Shown here: positions 5,967 through 12,864 of the stretch, piece after piece
Layout of the letters: every line of letters begins with the position of its first letter
How positions within the stretch are numbered: the first letter of the stretch is position 1
Assembly (NCBI GenBank): GCA_964555515.1
Contig: CAZKSJ010000023.1
Coordinates: 1-14,735 of the forward strand
Direction: 5' to 3'
Length of the DNA: 14,735 nt
DNA from: UBA1388 sp964555515
Lineage (GTDB): Bacteria; Patescibacteriota; Microgenomatia; UBA1400; PJMF01
Notes under the pieces: model-generated
Databases searched by the model: none
What the model saw: the letters and a program-made list of their open reading frames with translations, nothing else
Told to the model about the DNA's origin: nothing
Made by a program: the position numbers and the translations under genes

Positions 5967-6644
5967 ATGTTGACTATTTTTCATGGTGAGCAAATCATCA
6001 AATCTAGATTAGCGCTCGTCGCGGCGATTGCAGAAGCAAGAGAGCAAGACGTGAGAATTGAGCGAGTTGCTGCTAAAGAACTGACCGAGGCTGCGCTAGA
6101 ACAGTTATTGGGCAATCAATCACTCTACGGAGAAGACCGACTCGTCATCATTGATGAACTTCATTCTTTACCCAAATCTAAGAAAAAGGATGGCCTAATC
6201 GCTTTAGTCGCCAACTCACAGGTTGCTGTGATTCTGTGGGAAAAGCGAACGCTCACCAAAACCATGCTCAAGAAATTTCCAGGAGCAAAGGAAAATTTTT
6301 TTAAAGCTAGTCACCAGCTCTTTCCATGGCTAGATGCACTGGGCACAAAAGATCAGACTAGCCAATTAAAAACACTGCAAATCCTAAAACAGGAGGAAGG
6401 TTCCGGATTTGTGTTTGCGATGCTTGCTAGACAAATTAGGCTGCTGATTGCCGCCAAGGATGATGGACGAGTGAAAGGTGCGCCCTTTGTGGTATCTAAG
6501 CTGCGCCAACAAGCACATTGGTTTGAGCTAAATCAGTTATTAATGGCTCATCACAGATTGTTGGAGATTGATTATCAACAAAAAACATCCAGCAGACCAT
6601 TCAATCTGGATCAGGAACTTGATCTTTGGCTACTTTCCTTGTAG
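5967..6644 (+). CDS. holA: DNA polymerase III delta subunit (clamp loader), short form
   Basis: A 225-residue HolA-like protein, clearly shorter than the usual 330-340 residues. It opens with MLTIFHGEQ, where the family normally has a nucleotide-fold strand and loop. LVIIDELHSLPK (59-70) corresponds to the Walker-B-like strand, although delta does not hydrolyse ATP. The C-terminal helical part is typical: ARQIRLLIAAKD (154-165), PFVVSKLRQQA (173-183), then LLEIDYQQKTS (198-208) and a final hydrophobic helix. In the clamp loader delta opens the beta clamp. The shortening lies mainly between residues 100 and 150, where the middle domain is reduced. The start ATG follows AGGA with an 8-nt spacer. 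A short delta is common in streamlined genomes. Confidence 0.8.
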   Translation: MLTIFHGEQIIKSRLALVAAIAEAREQDVRIERVAAKELTEAALEQLLGNQSLYGEDRLVIIDELHSLPKSKKKDGLIALVANSQVAVILWEKRTLTKTMLKKFPGAKENFFKASHQLFPWLDALGTKDQTSQLKTLQILKQEEGSGFVFAMLARQIRLLIAAKDDGRVKGAPFVVSKLRQQAHWFELNQLLMAHHRLLEIDYQQKTSSRPFNLDQELDLWLLSL

Positions 6645-6678
6645 ATTCTGATGAGAGCAGTAGCTAACTTTAATAGGC

Positions 6679-6684
6679 AGGAGG
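6679..6684 (+). promoter_or_regulatory. Strong Shine-Dalgarno of the mutase gene
   Basis: AGGAGG four nt before the ATG at 6689, the strongest ribosome site in the window. It contrasts with the SD-less starts elsewhere and shows that the ribosomes of this organism do use anti-SD pairing. No clear promoter is visible in the 44 nt after holA, so the gene may be read from upstream. Confidence 0.85.
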
Positions 6685-6688
6685 AAAA

Positions 6689-8062
6689 ATGAAAATTGAT
6701 CCAAGCATTTTTAAGGACTATGACATTCGGGCAGTTGTGAACGAGCAGCTAGATGATGAAGGTGTGGAAAGACTGGCTCAGGGGTTTGCGACTCAATTTC
6801 AACCGAAGGTGGTGGCAATTGGTCGTGATATGCGCACGAGTGGTCAAACATGGTTTGCAGCGCTTGCTAAGGGGTTTAATAATCAGGGTGTAGATGTGAT
6901 TGATTTGGGCATGATGACCACTGATATGGCTCCTTATGCCGCCGCGAATCTGGATGTTGATCTCGCCATCATGATCACTGCTTCCCATAATCCACCTCAA
7001 TACAATGGCTTCAAGGTCACCCTTCGCGGCGGCACACAAAGTGTTAGTGGTGACACGGGTTTCTATGCTTTGCGGGACCTAGTCACATCTGATCAAAAAT
7101 TTACCCCAAAGTCAAAATTTGGCCAGATAAGTCAAGCAGATATTTTAGAAGATTGGCGTGATCACGTCCTGTCTTTAATCGACTCATCACACATTAAACC
7201 TTTAAAAGTCGTCGTGGATGCGGGCAACGGCATGGCCGGTACCACCTTCCCCAAAGTAGCGGAAAAATTACCGCTAGAAGTCATCCCTCTCTACTTCGAG
7301 CCGGATGGGACTTTCCCCAATCACCTGGCTAATCCGCTTTTACCAGAAACACACGCCGTGATAATTAATACCATCAAAGAGAAAAAGGCCGACTTGGGCA
7401 TTATGTTTGATGGTGATGGCGACCGTATGTTCTTGTTTGACGAAAACGGCCGATTTTTGTCTGGCACCCTCACCACAGCCATGGTTGCTGCTCAATTACT
7501 TGAAAAATATCCTGGCAGCGCAGTGCTATACAACGCAATTTGTGGCAGAATTGTACCCGAAACTATCGTCAAAAATGGCGGTCAACCTACCCGGGTGAGA
7601 GTGGGCTACAGTATCATCAAACAAGTCATGGAAGAGAAGGATGCCATCTTTGCTGGCGAGCATTCTGGCCACTATTTCTTTAGAGAAAATTATGGTTCTG
7701 ACAGTGGCATGGTGGCTGCTCTGACGGTCATGGAGTTGATGAGCAAACAAAACAAGTCACTCTCAAAATTAGTCGCAGAGTATGACAAGTACCCAAGCAA
7801 TCCTGAGATGAACTTTAATGTAGCTGATAAAGACCAAATGATGAAAGCTGTGGCCAACCACTTCCAAGACGCCAAAACGATTGATTGGTTGGACGGAGTG
7901 TCAGTCTGGTATGAAAATTGGTGGGCAAACGTCCGACCATCAAATACCCAACCTGTCCTGCGCCTCAACATCGAAGCAAATGATGAACAAATCCTCAAGG
8001 AGAAAACTGCCGAGCTGGTTGAGTTCATCACATCAAGAGGTGGCACTAGAGCAGAGGAGTAA
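6689..8062 (+). CDS. Phosphomannomutase/phosphoglucomutase
   Basis: A 457-residue alpha-D-phosphohexomutase of full length. It interconverts hexose 1- and 6-phosphates (Man-1-P/Man-6-P, Glc-1-P/Glc-6-P) through a phosphoserine and a bis-phosphate intermediate. The order of motifs is complete: FKDYDIR (8-14), the phosphoserine loop TASHNPP (Ser99), the Mg site DGDGDR (241-246), the sugar-specificity loop GEHSGH (323-328) and the phosphate-binding loop RPSNTQP (416-422). Many bacterial members have Glu in place of this Gln, but the position varies in the family, so activity is expected. The gene precedes the isomerase that makes and uses the same hexose 6-phosphates, consistent with supplying sugar nucleotides for surface glycans and feeding glycolysis. 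The start is set by the strong ribosome site. Confidence 0.93.
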   Translation: MKIDPSIFKDYDIRAVVNEQLDDEGVERLAQGFATQFQPKVVAIGRDMRTSGQTWFAALAKGFNNQGVDVIDLGMMTTDMAPYAAANLDVDLAIMITASHNPPQYNGFKVTLRGGTQSVSGDTGFYALRDLVTSDQKFTPKSKFGQISQADILEDWRDHVLSLIDSSHIKPLKVVVDAGNGMAGTTFPKVAEKLPLEVIPLYFEPDGTFPNHLANPLLPETHAVIINTIKEKKADLGIMFDGDGDRMFLFDENGRFLSGTLTTAMVAAQLLEKYPGSAVLYNAICGRIVPETIVKNGGQPTRVRVGYSIIKQVMEEKDAIFAGEHSGHYFFRENYGSDSGMVAALTVMELMSKQNKSLSKLVAEYDKYPSNPEMNFNVADKDQMMKAVANHFQDAKTIDWLDGVSVWYENWWANVRPSNTQPVLRLNIEANDEQILKEKTAELVEFITSRGGTRAEE

Positions 8063-8084
8063 GAACAATCGGAAAGCAAGCATC

Positions 8085-8228
8085 ACTGGCGTGATGTTGA
8101 TTGTGAATTTGCTTCCAGCCGTCGATTTGATGACAGGCGAGAGTTTAATGTTAAAAGTCGATTTGATGCTAAAGTTTGATTTGATGCCATCGGTCGATTT
8201 AAGGTCAAGGATGAATTTGATACTATTT
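8085..8228 (+). repeat. Degenerate 18-bp tandem repeat (minisatellite), about 8 units
   Basis: Between the mutase and isomerase genes units of exactly 18 bp recur at 8085, 8103, 8121, 8139, 8157, 8175, 8193 and 8211. The conserved core is GTCGATTTGATG; the copies at 8121 and 8157 share it exactly, the copy at 8175 has TTTGATTTGATG, and the outer copies are more diverged. The period is kept without a single indel. A length of 18 bp keeps any reading frame, and one frame is open across the array. Confidence 0.75.
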
Positions 8229-8294
8229 GTGGGCGGATGTTCAGTGTGTAATGTTGAGTTATGTCATAAGAAGTATCAAAAAATAAAAACTTAA
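8094..8294 (+). CDS. Possible small protein made of hexapeptide repeats
   Basis: One frame is open through the whole 18-bp array and reads hexapeptides such as VDLMTG, VDLMLK, FDLMPS, VDLRSR. An ATG at 8094 gives 66 residues ending in a Cys-containing, Lys-rich tail (GGCSVCNVELCHKK). The frame is open further upstream only inside the mutase gene. No ribosome site or promoter is visible before 8094, and open frames are easy to get in an 18-bp repeat, so this may not be translated. The absence of indels in the array is the only point in favour. No family is recognised. Confidence 0.25.
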   Translation: MLIVNLLPAVDLMTGESLMLKVDLMLKFDLMPSVDLRSRMNLILFVGGCSVCNVELCHKKYQKIKT

Positions 8295-8311
8295 TAATCA
8301 GAAAGGTGCTG

Positions 8312-9388
8312 ATGACAGATCTAACTACAGTCTTAGACTCTCAAACTGCGATTGCCAAATTGGATCAATCCAATATGCTTGGATCAATCGAGGCGCTGCA
8401 CCAGCAAGTAGAACAAGCATGGCAAGAAACCAAAAAAATTGAGTTTCATCAAAGCACAGCTATCAAACAAGTGGTAGTTTGTGGCATGGGTGGCTCGGCA
8501 CTAGGCGCCGACGTCATTAAACATTTGTACAAGGACCAACTACCTGTACCAATCGATATTATCCGTAACTACACACTGCCTAAGTACGTGTCAAAAGAAA
8601 CTTTAATCATCCTCTCTAGCTATTCTGGCACCACTGAAGAAGTCGTTGCTTGTGGTCAAGCAGCTCTGGCCACTGAGGCACAGGTGATGGTCATCGCTTC
8701 GGGCGGAACCCTAATTGACATGGCCAAAGCACACGATTGGCCGTACTACCAAATTAATCCCACCCACAATCCATCTGGTCAACCCCGCATGGCGCTTGGT
8801 TACGCCGTGTTTGGCATGATTGCGTTACTTTCCAAGGCTGGCTTAATCACGCTGACGCAAGCAGCAGTGGACCAAGTAGCCGCGATCATCAAAACAACTG
8901 TTGAGCAGTCGGCAGTGAGCATTAAACAGGATAAAAATCCAGCAAAAATCCTGGCATACAGCATTTTCGACAAAAGACCAATCTATGTCATCGCTGACTT
9001 TTTGGAGGGTGCCGGCCACGTAATTGCCAATCAAACCAATGAGAATGCCAAAGCCTTTGCCGATTATAAGGTCATCCCAGAACTCAATCATCACTTGATG
9101 GAAGGCCTGAGGTTTCCAAAAAGTAATTCAACCACGCATATTTTTGTGTTTTTCAACTCCGCGCTTTATCAAGACCGCAATCAAAAAAGAATGTCTTTAA
9201 CACAAAAAATTGTTGATGAAAATCATATTGAGACGATGACTGTTGACTTGGAAGCAACCGAGCCGCTCGCCCAAGCTTTCGAGTTAATTGCGCTGGTCGG
9301 CTTTGCCAGTTTCTACCTTAGCATTCTTGAGGGCATTGATCCAAGCCCGATTCCGTTTGTGGATAAGTTCAAAGAAGAGTTGAAATAG
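8312..9388 (+). CDS. Bifunctional phosphoglucose/phosphomannose isomerase
   Basis: A 358-residue SIS-domain isomerase. It interconverts Glc-6-P or Man-6-P with Fru-6-P, linking glycolysis to mannose-containing glycans. Family motifs are intact: CGMGGSALG (57-65) and SSYSGTTEE (102-110) bind the sugar phosphate, QPRMALGY (157-164) supplies the conserved Arg, ENAKAF (244-249) the probable base Glu, PELNHH (256-261) the His used for ring opening, and the C-terminal DPSPIPFVDKFK the conserved Lys. The ATG at 8312 is preferred to the GTG at 8306 because GAAAGG (8301-8306) then acts as ribosome site 5 nt upstream. The two genes before and after it read in the same direction. It probably serves as the only glucose-6-phosphate isomerase of a small genome, but that cannot be seen here. 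Confidence 0.92.
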   Translation: MTDLTTVLDSQTAIAKLDQSNMLGSIEALHQQVEQAWQETKKIEFHQSTAIKQVVVCGMGGSALGADVIKHLYKDQLPVPIDIIRNYTLPKYVSKETLIILSSYSGTTEEVVACGQAALATEAQVMVIASGGTLIDMAKAHDWPYYQINPTHNPSGQPRMALGYAVFGMIALLSKAGLITLTQAAVDQVAAIIKTTVEQSAVSIKQDKNPAKILAYSIFDKRPIYVIADFLEGAGHVIANQTNENAKAFADYKVIPELNHHLMEGLRFPKSNSTTHIFVFFNSALYQDRNQKRMSLTQKIVDENHIETMTVDLEATEPLAQAFELIALVGFASFYLSILEGIDPSPIPFVDKFKEELK

Positions 9389-9403
9389 TTTGAACAATCA
9401 AGC

Positions 9404-9412
9404 TGTTATAAT
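9404..9412 (+). promoter_or_regulatory. Extended -10 promoter of the DUF1704 gene
   Basis: TGTTATAAT, an extended consensus -10, lies 16 nt after the isomerase stop. RNA would start near 9419, where a GTG codon in the peptidase frame lies; the first ATG is at 9446. A -35-like TTGAAA (9380-9385) is 21 bp away, too far to be convincing. Confidence 0.65.
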
Positions 9413-9445
9413 TTGTCAGTGTTTAGCTTGAACCTGATTGTGTGT

Positions 9446-10951
9446 ATGCCAGAAAAAGATCTCCGTCAACAAGAATCACCAGCTGAAAATTTTTCGCCAC
9501 AGGTGGAGGCGTTGCTAGAAAATAAAAAGATAACAGATGGGGCTGAACAACCTCTTGAACTTAATCCTGAATTATTCCCAAAAGAATTGCTAATAATAGC
9601 TGAAAAACTCCAAGAATTAACTCAGACCTGGAATCCAGTCGAGTTTGTGACTGCCTCTAAAGAATCAATTCGCCGAGAAAAAGCAATTTTTATGGAGTCC
9701 TATCAAGCAGATCAAGAATACAATCCTCAGTTTGATTATCCCGGAGTAGCAAATCTGGATATTAATACTCAAGAAGTCAGACAACAGCTTGAAGAAATGC
9801 TACATCAAGTTCGAGTTTTTCCGACCACATCAGAACAAGATCGCCTCGCTCGCACTGTCCTCTATTTCAAAATTAAAGATGACATTGCTACAATCGACAT
9901 ATTTGAAGGAATTCGCAATAGAGATGAAAAACAGATTAAAGCAGGCATGACAGCTAAGTATGCGGGCACAGACCACTTTCTAGTGGCTGTGGCAGAAAAG
10001 TTGTACAAAGAAAAATGCCAAGACAGTGAAAATAATCTTGTTGAAAGTCAATCACTTTTAAGTCAAGAAGATCAAGAGCTACTTACCAATTTTATCGCTG
10101 ATGCAGCTGCTCAGAAAAAAGCTTACGACTGGATGTTGCAACAATACGGGGTAATGAGATCTGAAAATAATCCCCAAGGATTTAAAGTAGTAATTAGCAG
10201 TCAGGTTACCAGTACCGATGTTAGGGACAAGTCTGCTGAACCTATGACAATCTACATTCCAGAAGATAAACAAACGACTGGTAAAGAATTGGTGAAGTTA
10301 CTTGCTCATGAAATAGAGGCTCACGTAAGACAAAGCATGAATGGACTCAAATATGTGGTCGGTGGTGGTTCACTCAAGGTTGATGATGAAACACTATATG
10401 AGGGTTTGGCAAAAAGAAATGATGAGACTCTGGCCAGAGAATTATTTGGAGATGAGAGTGGAATTCCTTTGCCTTTCTATACTTTGGCAATTAAAAAAGC
10501 AGAAACTGGCGCATCCTTTGTTGAGATTTTTACAGACCAAGTTGAGCGGAGACTACATGTGGAACTAAAAATAGATCCACAGACAGCCATAAATTTTGAA
10601 AATGAGGCAGTGCAACAGCAAATGGAAAAAGTCATGAGTGGGGCTTGGATGACTACATATCGTGTAATGCGCGGTCACATTGATACATCAAATCCCGAGG
10701 GTTTTGCATTTGCCAAGGATTTAGCATATTTACGTGGATGGCTCATTGATAAACAACTAACTGAACGTGGCTTGGGTCATCTAAATGAAGCAGCAATTTT
10801 GCAGACCAATGCTTTGCCTTTGATGGGTCGGTTCCGATTGGCAGAGCAGGATTTGCCGTTTCCTTACCATGAATTAGCCAAAAAATACTGTCTGGAGGTG
10901 CTACTACCCGAGCTTAAAGCCAAAGCTGCCAATAATGCTCTCACGGCATAA
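9446..10951 (+). CDS. DUF1704 family metallopeptidase (MATCAP-like HExxxH)
   Basis: From the ATG at 9446 the protein has 501 residues. Residues 1-50 are charged and probably disordered; about 50-490 match the architecture of DUF1704 proteins, whose eukaryotic relatives are the microtubule-associated tyrosine carboxypeptidases (MATCAP). The unusual zinc motif HEIEAH (His288, Glu289, His293) has the HExxxH spacing of that family, followed by YEGLA with the third ligand Glu319. All catalytic ligands are present. No signal peptide or membrane segment is seen, so a cytoplasmic C-terminal-trimming peptidase is plausible; the bacterial substrate is unknown. A leaderless GTG start at 9419 would add nine residues (FSLNLIVC within them), and a TTG at 9413 overlaps the promoter; the ATG is preferred because the added residues look unlike the polar N-terminus. 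It has its own promoter, but sits inside the carbohydrate cluster. Confidence 0.85.
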   Translation: MPEKDLRQQESPAENFSPQVEALLENKKITDGAEQPLELNPELFPKELLIIAEKLQELTQTWNPVEFVTASKESIRREKAIFMESYQADQEYNPQFDYPGVANLDINTQEVRQQLEEMLHQVRVFPTTSEQDRLARTVLYFKIKDDIATIDIFEGIRNRDEKQIKAGMTAKYAGTDHFLVAVAEKLYKEKCQDSENNLVESQSLLSQEDQELLTNFIADAAAQKKAYDWMLQQYGVMRSENNPQGFKVVISSQVTSTDVRDKSAEPMTIYIPEDKQTTGKELVKLLAHEIEAHVRQSMNGLKYVVGGGSLKVDDETLYEGLAKRNDETLARELFGDESGIPLPFYTLAIKKAETGASFVEIFTDQVERRLHVELKIDPQTAINFENEAVQQQMEKVMSGAWMTTYRVMRGHIDTSNPEGFAFAKDLAYLRGWLIDKQLTERGLGHLNEAAILQTNALPLMGRFRLAEQDLPFPYHELAKKYCLEVLLPELKAKAANNALTA

Positions 10952-10967
10952 ATTGTTTTTTTTCACT

Positions 10968-10995
10968 TTGTTCCTTCAGTCAGTTGGGTTATGAT
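10968..10995 (+). promoter_or_regulatory. Promoter of the PEP-synthase-like/enolase operon
   Basis: TTGTTC (10968-10973), a 16-bp spacer and TATGAT (10990-10995). The -10 ends 7 nt before the A of ATG 11002, so transcription should begin on the start codon. This also rules out the TTG at 10984, which lies before the -10 box. Confidence 0.65.
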
Positions 10996-11001
10996 AGAGG
11001 T

Positions 11002-12864
11002 ATGTCTGCCCCGGTCATTCTAGATTTATCTGAATTGGCACAAGCTTCATCAAGTGAAATTGGCTCGCTGGGAGTTAAATTAGCCAAGCTGAACCAGTTG
11101 GCAGTACCTCTGCCCAAAACTCTAATCATTCCTCATTCAACTTGGGAAAAACTTGGCACTGATTGGCAGATTAAAGATAAGCTAAAACAAATTTGTCAGC
11201 GAATTGACGAGCACGATCCAGCCGAGCGCTATCGAGCCAAAAAAGAAATCGCAAGATATTTTTCTAAACAAGTTTTTCCTGACTGGCTCTCGCAAAGCCT
11301 ATTTAAACTCTACCATTCAGAGCTAAAAAGAGGTTTGGTGCGTCTGTTGCCAGGATCGGCCAACAACTCACTTGACGTATCGCACTTTGAACATATTCAA
11401 GGCGATGCCAACTTGTTTGAATCATTGAAGAATTATTGGTTACATTGGCTAGAACATCGTCTAGATTTCACTGATGCTATTGAGAGCCTAAACTTGATCC
11501 CAACAGCGGTCATCATCCAGGAACAGGCTTTGGCATTGGCCAGCGGTCAGTGCTTCACCTGCCATCCTCATTCTGGAAACAAATCTCAAATCTTTATCCA
11601 AGCTATCAAGGGCGCACCTGCTCCGGAATTATTTGAAGATCAAGCAGATCAATATGTAGTTGATATTCGTACCTGGAATGTGGTCTTCAGGCAAGTCAAC
11701 ACCCAACTGAGATATTTTCAACGAACTAGTGATCAATTGGAAAGCAGGCCGCTAGATTACCAATCACAACTCACTCCCAACTTAACAGACGAACAATGTG
11801 TGCAGCTTGCCCATTTAGCAACACACTTAAAACAACAACATCTGTCCCATTTTCGACTTGATTGGGAGTTAACCCCCAATGGATTTGTGGTGACAAATCA
11901 AGAACAAGTTGAGCTTCTTACAAATCAAGCCACAAACAATCGCCAAAGAACAGTCACTAAAATAATGTTTATCGCGGGCAACCCGCATCAAACTAACCAA
12001 TCGTTGCCCAGCTCAGCAGATGGGATTGGCCTATTCCAAAGCCATTACGCATACTTAGATTTTGGCATTCATCCCCAACATATTTGTCGCAGCCATCACC
12101 GTGAGGTATTGATTAGACATCTCGTTTCCGCTGTCTATCAATTCCATCAGTTACTACCACATCAACCCATTATCTATCAATCGCTCAGCTTAAATTCAAA
12201 ACAAATGAGCAAAATGCAGTATGGCGCCCCGTATGAACAGACTGAACCCAATCCCCACCTAGGGATGCGTGGTGGGATTAAATATTTGGTTGAACCAGAA
12301 CTATTTGAGTTAGATTTGGCTGTCATTAGTAACTTACTTAGACAAACCAACATCAAACTTGGTCTGCAGCTGCCGATGGTCAGATCTCCTCAAGAGTTGA
12401 GCATGTTAATCGATCGCGTCTACGAAGCAGGTTTATCTCGATTTCCAGAGTTTGAGCTGTGGTGGCAATTAGATACTCCAGATAATATACTCAATTTATC
12501 TGCTTATCCTACCCACCATCTGACTGGCTTGTCCATCAACGCTGAGCAACTGCAAACATTAGTGTATGGCGTGGATCCAGATAATCATTATCTGGCAGAT
12601 CGCTATGCATTTGATTATCAGAGCTTAAGAGAATTGATGCATTTGGCGGCTAAGTTTAAGGCAGATAGTGATGAGCTATCCTTCACGAACCAAAGACTGA
12701 AGTTGAGACTTCAGCTGACGTCATTCAACCGCGAGCTGGTAGAAGAAGCAATCAATTTTGGTTATGATGGAATTACTGTCCTGCCGCAAGCTTACTCGAT
12801 AGTGAAAGCAACGGTACTTGATGCAGAACAAAGAAAGTTTGCAAATAACACAGGAGTTTATTGA
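11002..12864 (+). CDS. PEP-synthase-like protein lacking the phosphohistidine domain (probable pseudoenzyme)
   Basis: A 620-residue protein laid out like phosphoenolpyruvate synthase (about 790 residues) but shorter. Residues 15-310 resemble the ATP-grasp (PPDK_N) domain and 335-610 the PEP/pyruvate-binding barrel. The central swivelling domain with its phosphorylated His (GG-T-HAA motif) is absent. Recognisable but altered motifs are PGSAN (117-121) in place of RSSAT, SGQCFTCHP (181-189) for SGVMFT, TNQEQVELL for the domain end QxRP, ADGIGLFQSHY (339-349) for DGIGLxRTEF, YQSLSL for YR-x-D, SINAEQLQ (511-518) for GSNDLTQ, and no CG active-site cysteine near the end. NPHLGMRGG (417-425) is well kept. 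Folding is thus likely preserved while catalysis is not. It overlaps the enolase gene by one base, so the two are co-translated. A regulatory, scaffolding or allosteric role is possible; a divergent enzyme cannot be excluded. Confidence 0.75.
   Translation: MSAPVILDLSELAQASSSEIGSLGVKLAKLNQLAVPLPKTLIIPHSTWEKLGTDWQIKDKLKQICQRIDEHDPAERYRAKKEIARYFSKQVFPDWLSQSLFKLYHSELKRGLVRLLPGSANNSLDVSHFEHIQGDANLFESLKNYWLHWLEHRLDFTDAIESLNLIPTAVIIQEQALALASGQCFTCHPHSGNKSQIFIQAIKGAPAPELFEDQADQYVVDIRTWNVVFRQVNTQLRYFQRTSDQLESRPLDYQSQLTPNLTDEQCVQLAHLATHLKQQHLSHFRLDWELTPNGFVVTNQEQVELLTNQATNNRQRTVTKIMFIAGNPHQTNQSLPSSADGIGLFQSHYAYLDFGIHPQHICRSHHREVLIRHLVSAVYQFHQLLPHQPIIYQSLSLNSKQMSKMQYGAPYEQTEPNPHLGMRGGIKYLVEPELFELDLAVISNLLRQTNIKLGLQLPMVRSPQELSMLIDRVYEAGLSRFPEFELWWQLDTPDNILNLSAYPTHHLTGLSINAEQLQTLVYGVDPDNHYLADRYAFDYQSLRELMHLAAKFKADSDELSFTNQRLKLRLQLTSFNRELVEEAINFGYDGITVLPQAYSIVKATVLDAEQRKFANNTGVY
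12852..12856 (+). promoter_or_regulatory. Ribosome binding site deciding the enolase start
   Basis: AGGAG 7 nt before ATG 12864, inside the last codons of the PEP-synthase-like gene. It selects the ATG that overlaps the upstream TGA stop (TGATG) rather than the TTG one codon earlier, and points to translational coupling. Confidence 0.8.

Noticed and set aside
8085..8228. The 18-bp array as a CRISPR.
   Set aside because: The units are contiguous and degenerate with no unique spacers between conserved repeats, and no cas gene is nearby.
8259..8269. A TTATG-T-CATAA palindrome upstream of the isomerase gene as an operator.
   Set aside because: Short, AT-rich palindromes are common by chance and no promoter is visible next to it.
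10940..10965. A run of 8 T after the DUF1704 gene as an intrinsic terminator.
   Set aside because: Only a 4-bp ATGC/GCAT stem precedes it, which is too weak to call.
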